Source of the DNA: Actinomycetota bacterium
GTDB lineage: Bacteria > Actinomycetota > Humimicrobiia > Humimicrobiales > Humimicrobiaceae
Length of the DNA: 52,333 nucleotides
NCBI GenBank assembly: GCA_023487035.1
Contig: JAMDEN010000083.1
Span: forward strand, 1-52,333
Direction: 5' to 3'
Shown here: piece after piece, positions 35,990 to 43,710 of the stretch
How the letters are laid out: each line of letters begins with the position of its first letter
Position numbering within the stretch: the stretch's first letter is position 1
Notes under the pieces: model-generated
Database searches by the model: none
What the model was told of the DNA's origin: nothing
What the model saw: only the letters and a program-made list of their open reading frames with translations
Made by a program: the position numbers and the translations under genes

Positions 35990-36280
35990 TTAAAGTTTCC
36001 CCTCAGTAAGAAGCCTTTTTACAGTTCTGACTGTTTCCTGATCTATCTTATCATCCTGTAGAAACTGGGAAATTTCTTTGTCAGTGTATTCCCTCAGTTC
36101 TTCCTCATCAACTTCCCGGACTATGGCAGGGACAATCTCTATTTTGTTCCCTTTTAAAGCAAGGCTTAAAATAGTATTGGAGTCTATTCCAAGTTTTTTA
36201 CGAAACTCTATCGGGATAGTGATTTGTCCTCTAGATAATGGTCTAACAAGTTTAGTCATAAGCTTTTCCCGCTCAGCCAA
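35990..36280 (-). CDS. AbrB-type antitoxin (probable TTG start)
   Basis: About 96 residues. TKLVRPLSRGQITIPIEFRKKLGIDSNTILSLALKGNKIEIVPA is the AbrB domain. The C-terminal half (EEELREYTDKEISQFLQDD...) is acidic and helical. The frame is open from 36310, but GAGGAGGT lies eight bases upstream of a TTG at 36280, which I take as the start; an ATG at 36259 is a second option. A promoter and a perfect inverted repeat lie directly upstream. Confidence 0.83.
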   Translation of the reverse strand: MAEREKLMTKLVRPLSRGQITIPIEFRKKLGIDSNTILSLALKGNKIEIVPAIVREVDEEELREYTDKEISQFLQDDKIDQETVRTVKRLLTEGKL

Positions 36281-36315
36281 TCTGAACACCTCCTCTTTTC
36301 GGATTATCAATAATA

Positions 36316-36350
36316 CGTATTTATTGTAATACGGAAATACTATTTGTCAA
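36316..36350 (-). promoter_or_regulatory. Promoter and operator of the 35542-36280 module
   Basis: Minus-strand TTGACA (36345-36350), 16-base spacer, TACAAT (36323-36328). The perfect inverted repeat CGTATT-N6-AATACG (36316-36333) covers the -10 box, a typical site for antitoxin self-repression. Confidence 0.65.
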
Positions 36351-36360
36351 TAATCAAAAT

Positions 36361-36765
36361 TTTAATTATATTCTCCCAGAGGCGCATACCAGATGAAAAT
36401 AAGCCAAAACATTAAAAAATAACTATAAGCATTAATATAACCAATATAACCAGATAATGAGTAAAGAAGCAAAGAAAAACAAAAACAGCCAGAGAAAGGC
36501 ACTTCTTTCTCTTATCTATCAGCCGGAACTATTTGATTTTATAAACACCAGTTCCTGAAATTAAAAGTTTTAACCTTTATAACGATTTTCATAAACACAG
36601 GCAGTAAAACTTACTCTTAGCATCTCTAAGGCATTTAAATAATACTCCTATGAAGATTTTAATGACCTTATACTCTGTAATTTTGCTTGATTTTGAAGAT
36701 TATTTACAAGTAGCAATATTTTTTAATTAAAATATAGTAAGTATGGTTTTAAGTCAATATAATGG
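36361..36765. other. Intergenic stretch with a possible 33-codon ORF
   Basis: About 400 bases without an identified gene. One short plus-strand frame, 36457-36558, would encode a 33-residue basic peptide beginning MSKEAKKNKNSQRKALLSL. It has no clear ribosome site and I do not recognise it; it may be a gene remnant. Confidence 0.25.
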
Positions 36766-37137
36766 CTATTTTTTAAAATATTTTACACTTTCTAAATCTT
36801 TAAAATGAGAGTCTTGGGTCCAGACTATTGCATCATACATCCTGGCAGTTGCATATATTATACTGTCAGCCATTGGCATTTTAAATTTTATGCTTAGCCT
36901 GGCTGCAAGAATTGATATTGAATTTGTTACATCTATAACTTTTGCCTGCTGCATTAACGCTGCAGCCTGGATAGCTTCATTTTCATCTTTTTCTGATAAT
37001 ACCTTTTTATATACTTCATATAAATTAATGACTGATATAATAACTTCAGTAGTATTTTCAATTACTGGAGCAAAGAATTCAGCATTATTGCCATCTGTAA
37101 AATATTCTAACCAAGCTGATGAATCAATTAAATTCAT
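36766..37137 (-). CDS. PIN-domain toxin (VapC)
   Basis: A 123-residue VapC: MNLIDSSAWLEYFTDG (first Asp), SVINLYEVYKKVL (Glu), KFKMPMADSIIYATARMYDAIVWTQDSHFKDL with the M-A-D-S-(I)-I-Y-A-T-A core and T-Q-D-x-x-F. All acidic positions are present. Its ATG overlaps the antitoxin stop codon by 4 bases. It is the most canonical VapBC pair of the island. Confidence 0.92.
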   Translation of the reverse strand: MNLIDSSAWLEYFTDGNNAEFFAPVIENTTEVIISVINLYEVYKKVLSEKDENEAIQAAALMQQAKVIDVTNSISILAARLSIKFKMPMADSIIYATARMYDAIVWTQDSHFKDLESVKYFKK

Positions 37138-37340
37138 ATCCTGTCTTCTTCCCTAAAAATATCAGAATTCATACCTTTTAGAAAACCTCGAGCATCTTTA
37201 ATATCTTTTAAAATAATATATTCTATTCGATCTTCTTCCTGAATTACCTGTAACTTTTGACCTGGTTTTAATTTTAATTTTTCACGTATTTCTTTAGGAA
37301 TCACTACCTGATATTTCGGTGAAACTGTTATTGTCTTCAT
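37134..37340 (-). CDS. VapB antitoxin (AbrB type)
   Basis: A 68-residue antitoxin. MKTITVSPKYQVVIPKEIREKLKLKPGQKLQVIQ is the AbrB fold with the V-S-x-K-(Y)-Q-(V)-V-I-P-K-x-(I)-R signature. The C-terminus ARGFLKGMNSDIFREEDR is the toxin-binding part. The ATG at 37340 is preferred over one at 37352, since GGAG lies six bases before it. A strong promoter with a palindrome is directly upstream. Confidence 0.9.
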   Translation of the reverse strand: MKTITVSPKYQVVIPKEIREKLKLKPGQKLQVIQEEDRIEYIILKDIKDARGFLKGMNSDIFREEDRI

Positions 37341-37362
37341 TTTAATCTCCATTAAAATTTCT

Positions 37363-37407
37363 ATTACTTTTACATAGTAATATATCGATAGTTATTTAGT
37401 ATGTCAA
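37363..37407 (-). promoter_or_regulatory. Promoter and operator of the VapBC module
   Basis: Minus-strand TTGACA (37402-37407), 17-base spacer, TATATT (37379-37384). The inverted repeat ATTACT-N7-AGTAAT (37363-37381) starts at the -10 box and extends over the transcription start. A weaker copy of TTATTTAGTA(T/A)(G/A)TCAAT also occurs near 37392 and 37450. Confidence 0.7.
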
Positions 37408-37580
37408 TATTTTAACGATATTTTAGTGAGATAAATTTTAAATTGACAATATTATTTAGTAAATCAATTTAAATTTAATCATATTTTAAATATATGTTAA
37501 ATCTAATTATTTTAATAATATTTATTTAATTAAGTGGTTATATCAAATAATACATCCCAGTGGCACTGCGGCATGTCAGA

Positions 37581-37598
37581 TTATACGTCCCTGTGACA
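37581..37598. repeat. 18-bp dispersed repeat (REP-like), copy 1
   Basis: TTATACGTCCCTGTGACA is identical to 51687-51704. Here it is followed by TTCCCGTGACAATT and preceded by ATGTCAGA, so it is part of a small inverted structure ATGTCA ... TGACAT. Such GTCACAGGGACG blocks resemble REP-type sequences linked to Y1 transposases in other bacteria. Confidence 0.55.
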
Positions 37599-37644
37599 TT
37601 CCCGTGACAATTATTTATTTACTAAGCCAATTATTTTTTTAATA

Positions 37645-39015
37645 TTAGTGCGCAGGCCAGTACTTTATATTTAAAGTTATTCCAGTTTGATCATATTCCC
37701 AGCCATCCCATACACCATCACCATCATTATTTGGAGATGTAAAACCAACAAGTAATTGAAAACGCTGTTTTCCTGAATTTATTGCATTTTGTATTTGAGT
37801 TTTAAGAGCATCTCCATAATAGGAAAAACTTGGAGCAGCTGCACTATAAATTGGTATCCCGCTTATAGAAAATAATGACTGTGAAATAGGAGTTGGACCA
37901 TAATTAACAACTTCTACTACCATTAAAGAACCTGCATGTTCAGTTGGATTACCATAGGTTTTCTTTAAAAGAAAAGTAACTGAAGCCCAGTCAATAGTAG
38001 CTCCTGCAAGAGATGAGATATCATAACTCATAAATCCATAACAATAATTATTTGCTCCAGAATCTCCAGCATAAACGCAACCACCTGCATTAGTTATCCC
38101 GCCATGTTCAATATAACCTCCTTCTGAATAAACAGCAGGAACTTTTAAGGTAATTAAAGAAAGTAAAACTACATTTACATTTTTAGTTTTTACAGTAATG
38201 CCACCATGCCCATCATTTACGGTTAATGTTAAAGTATAATTTCCTGCTGCTGCAGGTGCTTTCCACTGAGCAGGATTAATATTGGGATTAATCCATGTTC
38301 CGCCTGTAGAAGACCAGGCATAAGTTAATGCATCACCATCAGAATCTGATGCTGCTGCTGAAGCTACATAAACGGAATCAGTATATAAAGTACCGGATGA
38401 AACATTAATATCTGCAACATCAGGTGGATGATTTACAGGTATTGACGAGGAGCTTGAGCTTGAACTTGAGCTTGCTGATCCCGGAGCAGTCAAATTAATA
38501 TTTGCTGATGCTGTTCCAACAGAATTTTTAGCTGTTGCTATTAAATTATAAACCTCACCAGGATGAAGATTTACCTGTGCTTTTTTATTTCCCCATGCTC
38601 CATTACTATCATCTTTACTCCAGGTAACAGTTGGATTTGGATTACCTGTAACATGAGCTTCTACTCTGAAATAATAAATATTATCTGCTGCAGAATAAGT
38701 TGGACCTTCATATATATTTAAATCTATAGTCGGACTTCCAGATGCCGATGAAGAAGTTGAAGTTGTTACAGCAGAACTGCTTTGCGTGGTAGATGACTCT
38801 CCTGATATCTGTGTAGTGGAACTTCCCTGATCATTCGAACTTGTTGTAGATTAATTTCCTGTTCCACCTGAAGTATTACTTTGACTTACACTCGTAGAAC
38901 CTTCAGAACTTGAAGTTACTGCCTGGCTAAAACAATTATTGCATATTGCAGCTGTGCTGAAAATTAATACAGTAATTAGTGCCAATAAAATGAGATAAAT
39001 TTTTTTTGTACTCAT
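37645..39015 (-). pseudogene. Secreted PKD-domain protein broken by one nonsense codon
   Basis: The full frame starts at 39015 with GGAGG six bases upstream. It begins MSTKKIYLILLALITVLIF, a signal peptide ending near ICNNCFSQA. A Ser/Thr-rich linker follows and contains a single in-frame TAA at codon 55 (38853-38851). The frame then stays open for the remaining 400 codons: an Ig/CARDB-like domain (EGPTYSAADNIYYFRVEAHVTG), a poly-Ser linker, a PKD domain (DSDGDALTYAWSSTGGTW ... YTLTLTVNDGHGG) and a C-terminal DNRLRE-like beta domain. No second lesion is visible. A recent mutation, a read-through codon or a sequencing error would each fit. A start inside the Ser stretch could still give a leaderless cytoplasmic fragment. 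Confidence 0.8.
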
Positions 39016-39431
39016 ATTTGGCCTCCATTTTGATTTTTAATACACTCTTTTTGTTTTTTATTATTAATTTAATATTTTTATTAAATATATTTAAACAATT
39101 ATTATTAATATTTTTATTTTATAACAATATTTTAATAAAAAATATATAAAAAATATTATTTTATTCAGAAATTTCAAAATTATAAAAAATTACTTAAAAA
39201 AGGGAAAAAATAAAGAAAATTGTCAAATAATTTCTAAATTTCTAAATTAAGATTACCTGATTCTTTATAAAAGCTCAAATAGAGCCTCAATGGATAAAAA
39301 GAAGTTAACATAAAAGTTTAAACCTTTGAAGTTTTTAATATTTTTTGTGATAAAATAACTTCTTATAATAATGGTTAAAGAATTTTTAAATTTGATAATT
39401 AAAATATTTAAAATCAGATAACGGGAGTAAT
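39016..39431. other. AT-rich intergenic region
   Basis: About 415 bases with long A and T tracts upstream of two divergent genes. No gene, RNA or repeat recognised. It must contain both the PKD-protein and DUF1638 promoters, but no box is clear enough to call. Confidence 0.4.
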
Positions 39432-40202
39432 ATGAAAAATATAGCAATTGTTTGTGATGTAATGAAGGGCGAGTTAGAAAGATTAAAAAGCCTTAAAAAA
39501 TTAAATAATTTAGATATTGTATTTCTTGAGCAACACTTGCATGACACTCCAGATAAAATGAGAGAAAAACTACAGGAAGAAATAAATAAGGTAGATGATA
39601 GATATGATAAGATAATACTGGGATATGGTCTGTGCAGCAACGGTGTTGTGGGGCTTAAATCAGATAAACATGAAATAATAATCCCTAAAGTAGATGATTG
39701 CATTAGCCTTTTTTTAGGTTCAAAAGAAAAATATATAGAGGAGTTTAAAAAGGATCCGGCAACATATTATCTATGTAAAGGATGGATTGAATACGGAAGT
39801 GACCCTTACAGGGGCTATCTGGTAAATACTGATCAGGAATATAAGATCCCGCAAGGATGGATAAGAAATAGAGAAAGATACGGAAGAAAAGGGATGGATG
39901 AGGAAACTTCCAAATTCCTTATAGCGCAGATGATGAGAAACTATAACAGGGTGCTTCTTATTGATAATAACGATCTTGAGGAAATCCATAGAAAATATGC
40001 CCAGGATATGGTCGATTTCCTTAGCAACCTCTTAGATAAAAAAATTGAGCTCGTTGAAATAAAGGCTTCACCCGAACTTTTAGAAAAACTATGTTGTAAT
40101 AAATGGAATGGAAATATTAATTACAAGGATAATGATTATATTAAAAATAACTTTGTCATTATCCCCAAAGGTAAGAAGGTATCCCAGGAAGAGTTTATGT
40201 AA
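39432..40202 (+). CDS. DUF1638 family protein
   Basis: A 256-residue protein of the DUF1638 family. Characteristic segments are IVCDVMKGELERL near the N-terminus, LEQHLHDTPDKMREKLQEEI (about residues 32-51), ILGYGLCSNGVVGL (about 62-75), IIIPKVDDCISLFLGSKEKY (about 81-100) and, later, YYLCKGWIEYGSDPYRGY. The GYGLCxNG and DDCI(x)LFLGS motifs are invariant in the family. Members occur mostly in methanogens, acetogens and other anaerobes, often near corrinoid-dependent methyltransferases, and are of unknown function. Here it stands alone, converging on an ATPase gene with an 8-base overlap of the 3' ends. GGGAG precedes the ATG. Confidence 0.85.
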   Translation: MKNIAIVCDVMKGELERLKSLKKLNNLDIVFLEQHLHDTPDKMREKLQEEINKVDDRYDKIILGYGLCSNGVVGLKSDKHEIIIPKVDDCISLFLGSKEKYIEEFKKDPATYYLCKGWIEYGSDPYRGYLVNTDQEYKIPQGWIRNRERYGRKGMDEETSKFLIAQMMRNYNRVLLIDNNDLEEIHRKYAQDMVDFLSNLLDKKIELVEIKASPELLEKLCCNKWNGNINYKDNDYIKNNFVIIPKGKKVSQEEFM

Positions 40203-41397
40203 TTTTTATATATGGTATTGACTTTAAAAATTCTTCCAAATCATAAATATTTTTAATCTCAACTTTCTTTTTACTGGTAATACTATTAAAAACATGTCTC
40301 TGTTTTTCATTCATTTCAGAATTATATTTGACTTCAATCAAAGTTTTATCATAAGTTAAGAAATCAATCTCAAACCCATCTTTATAAATATAACAGGGAT
40401 TGAAATTTTTGATTTTTAAATAAACATAATTTTCAAATAAACTACCAAGATCTTTAAATCCAGTAAAAAGAGATTTAATTCCAAGATCTGAAGCATAAAC
40501 TTTTTTTGGTGACAATATTTTTTCATTAGTTTTACCACATCTTGTAACAGTATATATTAAGTAAGATTCAATAAACATATCAAAATATCTTTTTGATGAA
40601 TCAGGAGAAATGTCTAAAATTTTCGCAATTTTATTTAAGCTCACCTGCTTGCCTACTCTTTCCATAAGAAGAATAAAAAAATCTTTGAGGATGCCTACAT
40701 TTTTGACTTTATATAAATTTGCAATATCTTTATTTATCACATCATCAACAAGTTCCTTTAAGTATTCAATATCTCCATTTAAAACATATTCTGGAATGCC
40801 CCCAGTTTTCATATAATCTTTAAAATATTCCTGAACCAAATTTAAATCCATCTTAGAAATTTTTATTTTCCTGAAATCAAGAAATTCCTCAAAATCAAGA
40901 GGCAATAATTCAATTAAAATATATCTTCCAACAAGATAAGGTTTTCTGCTTCTAAGAACTGAAGAACTTGAAGAACTTGCAAAAATTTTTACATTACTCA
41001 TGTCATAAAGATTTTTTAGTTGAATCTCATAATCATTTTTATAAGTTATTTCATCAAGAAAAACAAAAATTTTATCAGAAAAAGAAATCTTATGAATTTT
41101 TCTGTATTCTTCTATTATTTCAATTATGTTATTTTTTAATAACAAGTAATCATCAAGACTGATATAAAATATTTTATTGCGACTGATATTTTTATCTTCA
41201 AGTAATTTTTTGATCACTAATTTAAATATGGTAGTTTTTCCAACACGTCTTAAACCTGTAAGAAATATAATTTCTTTTGAAGATAATTTTTCAACAAGTA
41301 ACTTGGTAATATTTTTCCTGTCATATATATCTCTTAAAGTATAGTCCCCTTCCCACCAGGGATTATATCTGTAAAAGAGTTCCTCAAGATCTTCCAT
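40195..41397 (-). CDS. AAA ATPase with DUF4143 C-terminal domain
   Basis: A 400-residue ATPase of the AAA_14/DUF4143 type. Walker A GLRRVGKTT at residues 48-56, Walker B FVFLDEIT at 111-118, a sensor region FASSSSSSVL at about 139, a winged-helix segment at about 250-290, and a C-terminal nuclease-like motif FEIDFLTYDKTLIEVKYN (about 342-359), matching PD-(D/E)XK. Such proteins are common in archaea and anaerobes as single genes, often with a toxin-like or defence-like distribution; no established role. A strong promoter overlapped by an inverted repeat suggests self-regulation. AGGTGG lies before the ATG. Confidence 0.85.
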   Translation of the reverse strand: MEDLEELFYRYNPWWEGDYTLRDIYDRKNITKLLVEKLSSKEIIFLTGLRRVGKTTIFKLVIKKLLEDKNISRNKIFYISLDDYLLLKNNIIEIIEEYRKIHKISFSDKIFVFLDEITYKNDYEIQLKNLYDMSNVKIFASSSSSSVLRSRKPYLVGRYILIELLPLDFEEFLDFRKIKISKMDLNLVQEYFKDYMKTGGIPEYVLNGDIEYLKELVDDVINKDIANLYKVKNVGILKDFFILLMERVGKQVSLNKIAKILDISPDSSKRYFDMFIESYLIYTVTRCGKTNEKILSPKKVYASDLGIKSLFTGFKDLGSLFENYVYLKIKNFNPCYIYKDGFEIDFLTYDKTLIEVKYNSEMNEKQRHVFNSITSKKKVEIKNIYDLEEFLKSIPYIKIT

Positions 41398-41441
41398 CTT
41401 TCCACCTATTATTATTTTGGAATAATAAATTAGTTTTAATA

Positions 41442-41482
41442 ATTATACGTCTATATCGTATAAAATGTCAAATTATTATACG
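41442..41482 (-). promoter_or_regulatory. Promoter overlapped by a perfect palindrome, upstream of the AAA/DUF4143 gene
   Basis: Minus-strand TTGACA (41466-41471), 18-base spacer, TATAAT (41442-41447). TTATACG-N7-CGTATAA (41443-41463) is a perfect inverted repeat covering the -10, and a third half-site TTATACG lies at 41476-41482 upstream of the -35. Confidence 0.7.
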
Positions 41483-41523
41483 ATTTCAGTTTAAAATAGC
41501 AGAATTTAATTTATTATAATTGA

Positions 41524-42930
41524 TTAAAATATATAAGGTTCATCTTTATTTATTAAAAAAATGTTTTTTTCGTTTTTGGCTATTTTTATAAGGTCTTTTG
41601 TAAATCCTGAGCGCGAAAATAATATATAATATTCTTTTCTTTTTTCTTCTTCCCGCTTAACAAATGAGCTTTTCTTTTTTAATTCATACAATATATTTAT
41701 CCCTACCTTTTTATTTGACCATTTTGCTTCACCAAAAAGAATATTATTATTATCATTATTAATAGCAACAATATCAATTTCGATAGATTCCTTACCTATT
41801 GTATCCCACCAGCTTCCTATTTTTTGAAATTTAAGAACATCTTTTAATTTTACTTGAATAATTTCCTTGCAAACATCTTGATATATTAAAGATGTTGTAA
41901 AGTTAAATTGTTTATCAAAAAACTTAAAAATTTCATCCAAATCTCCAAATTCAATCTCACTTTTAAAAGGAAGTAGGTATTTAAACCAAAAATTTAAAAA
42001 TGGATCAATTATTTTGTATAAACCTTTGCGTGATTTCTCTGGTTTTTCTTCAGTTATCGGAACTCCCTTTCTAATTAACTGAAACTCTTCAAGAACATAT
42101 AAATATTTATGAATGGATGTTTTACTTAATCCGGTGTAATTTAATATTTCTCCAAATTTAGTTTTTCCAAGTGATAAAGCTTTAAGTATGGCAAAATAAA
42201 TTCTTAGCTCTGACAACTGCTCACTTAAAATAATATTTCCCTCATCATATAAAACTGAATTTTTATTAAAAATATTTTCTTTTAAGTTATCACGAAAAGA
42301 TATTTTAGGATTAAACTGTTTTAGATAAAGTGGGATACCTCCACATATTGAATATATATTTAGAAAATTATCAAAACTTAATTCAGGGAAAAACCCCCAT
42401 GCATCATAAAAATTTAAAGGTTTTAAAAATATTTGACCTGTTCTTCTTCCGTATAATGGTGCATTGTGTGCAATTGTTTCCTTAAGCATCATTGATATAC
42501 TTGAACCGCACAAAATTAAAAAAACAGGCAAATACTTTAATATTTCATCCCAACCCTTCTGAAAAACAGAGGATATTGCTTTATTGGATGAAAAAAGATA
42601 TGGAAATTCATCAATGGCTATAACTATTCTTTCTTTAACTGTATCTTTCAAAAAATTAAAAAACTGATACCAATCATTGAAACCATTTTCGATAACAATG
42701 GAACTTCCAAACTTGTTACCCACTATTCTGCCAAGGTTTCTTAGATTTTCTTTCTCTGTTGCTCTATCACATAAATAATAAATAGAATTTTTATTTTTTA
42801 AAAATTCCTTTATAAGCTCAGTTTTTCCAATTCTTCGCTTCCCATATATTATAATAAATTGAGACTCTTTCTTAACCCATATTTTATTTAGAAATTCCAG
42901 TTCTAATTTTCTGTCTATAAATTTATACAT
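41524..42930 (-). CDS. Archaeal-type ATPase with DUF234 C-terminal domain
   Basis: A 468-residue P-loop ATPase. Walker A GKRRIGKT is at residues 30-37, Walker B VIAIDEFPYL at about 103-112, and the sensor LILCGSSISMM at about 138-148. A winged helix (FGEILNYTGLSKTSIHKYLYVLEEFQLI) follows at about 259-286. The C-terminal DUF234 region carries EIDIVAINNDNNNILFGEAKWS (Asp386, Glu401, Lys403), a PD-(D/E)XK-like metal site. The family is widespread in archaea and anaerobic bacteria and of unknown role. It is the second of two ATPase-plus-nuclease-motif genes in a row, though the two are not close homologues. Confidence 0.85.
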   Translation of the reverse strand: MYKFIDRKLELEFLNKIWVKKESQFIIIYGKRRIGKTELIKEFLKNKNSIYYLCDRATEKENLRNLGRIVGNKFGSSIVIENGFNDWYQFFNFLKDTVKERIVIAIDEFPYLFSSNKAISSVFQKGWDEILKYLPVFLILCGSSISMMLKETIAHNAPLYGRRTGQIFLKPLNFYDAWGFFPELSFDNFLNIYSICGGIPLYLKQFNPKISFRDNLKENIFNKNSVLYDEGNIILSEQLSELRIYFAILKALSLGKTKFGEILNYTGLSKTSIHKYLYVLEEFQLIRKGVPITEEKPEKSRKGLYKIIDPFLNFWFKYLLPFKSEIEFGDLDEIFKFFDKQFNFTTSLIYQDVCKEIIQVKLKDVLKFQKIGSWWDTIGKESIEIDIVAINNDNNNILFGEAKWSNKKVGINILYELKKKSSFVKREEEKRKEYYILFSRSGFTKDLIKIAKNEKNIFLINKDEPYIF

Positions 42931-42992
42931 AATATTATAACAATGTTGTAATATAACCTGTATAATTTTAATAATTAACCCTTATTAAAATA

Positions 42993-43029
42993 TAGTCTAC
43001 TTTAAAGTAGTCTAATACAAAGTAGACTA
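42993..43029. promoter_or_regulatory. Cluster of 11-bp inverted repeats upstream of the DUF234 ATPase gene
   Basis: TAGTCTACTTT (42993-43003), AAAGTAGTCTA (43004-43014, one mismatch) and AAAGTAGACTA (43019-43029) form a nested palindrome, with CTACTTTAAAGTAG perfect at the centre. It lies 63-99 bases before the ATG of the ATPase gene. A dimeric repressor site is a reasonable guess. Confidence 0.5.
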
Positions 43030-43107
43030 AAATTCAAGTTTTATTGTATATCAGTTATGGCTCAGATATTACTCCTGCAAAGGAGCTTGAAAGACTGCTA
43101 AGGCAAA

Positions 43108-43671
43108 TTACTTATTTTTTTCTTTTAATAAATATTGTTTACCTAAATCAGTAATTTTCCAAATCCCTCTTTGAGAATCTGACGATAGCAATCCCTCATT
43201 CACCATAGTATTGCGACACCATTGTGCAGAATTTTCCCATCTTACCTGGTTGGGATTTGATAATAATGGTTCTTTATCATAATCATTTAAGCGATCCTTC
43301 ATCTTAATATAAACTTTTTGTAAAGCTTCTTTCATTTTTGCTTCACCATTTAATTCTACTAAAGTTTCTAAAATTGGAATCCTAAATTCTTTTTCATTTG
43401 TTTTTAGCCCTTTTTGTAATTTCTTCGATTTCTTTCTTCTTTTAATCTTTACAGGCAATTTTTCGATGAAAATGCTTTTCCATTCTTTTTGCAGTTCTTT
43501 TACTTTGTCTCTAAAAGCAATTAATTTTGTTGCATTTTCACTTAGAATTTTTGCTTTTTCATAATTTTGACTTTTAAATGATTTTTCGCCTTCATTATTT
43601 AATGAATCTAAGACATTTTCAATTTCACCTAATAATATTTCAAAAGCACTATTAACTTCATTCCTCTCCAT
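43108..43671 (-). CDS. Coiled-coil / Mrr_N-like winged-helix protein of the defence module
   Basis: A 187-residue protein. Residues 1 to about 70 are helical and probably coiled-coil (EILLGEIENVLDSLNNEGEKS ... VKELQKEW). A very basic linker follows (IKRRKKSKKLQKGLK, about 75-90). The C-terminal half, IPILETLVELNGEAKMKEALQKVYIKMKDRL ... RWENSAQWCRNTMVNEGLLSSDSQRGIWKITDLGKQYL, resembles the winged-helix domain found at the N-terminus of Mrr-type restriction proteins (PF14338): G-A/E-A-K-x-x-E-x-x-x-V, W-x-(x)-x-x-W-x-R-x-x-(x)-x-x-x-G-L-L, G-(I/V)-W-x-(I/L)-T-x-x-G. It starts 39 bases after the helicase stop codon and is probably the last gene of the same transcript. A DNA-binding or regulatory role is inferred. 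Confidence 0.65.
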   Translation of the reverse strand: MERNEVNSAFEILLGEIENVLDSLNNEGEKSFKSQNYEKAKILSENATKLIAFRDKVKELQKEWKSIFIEKLPVKIKRRKKSKKLQKGLKTNEKEFRIPILETLVELNGEAKMKEALQKVYIKMKDRLNDYDKEPLLSNPNQVRWENSAQWCRNTMVNEGLLSSDSQRGIWKITDLGKQYLLKEKNK

Positions 43672-43710
43672 AAAAGCCTCCTAAGAAAAATAAATAACTT
43701 AAAAAAAATA

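Noticed and set aside
36457-36558. 33-codon frame in the gap between two AbrB/PIN modules
   Set aside because: No ribosome site, no recognisable family and too short to separate from chance; mentioned only in the intergenic entry.
37392-37466. Direct repeat TTATTTAGTA(T/A)(G/A)TCAAT as a second promoter or TA relic
   Set aside because: Two AT-rich copies with two mismatches are weak evidence; noted only in the VapBC promoter entry.
42931-42960. Leaderless promoter with TATAAT three bases before the DUF234 ATPase ATG
   Set aside because: No -35 box at a suitable distance; AT-rich sequence gives TATAAT often by chance.
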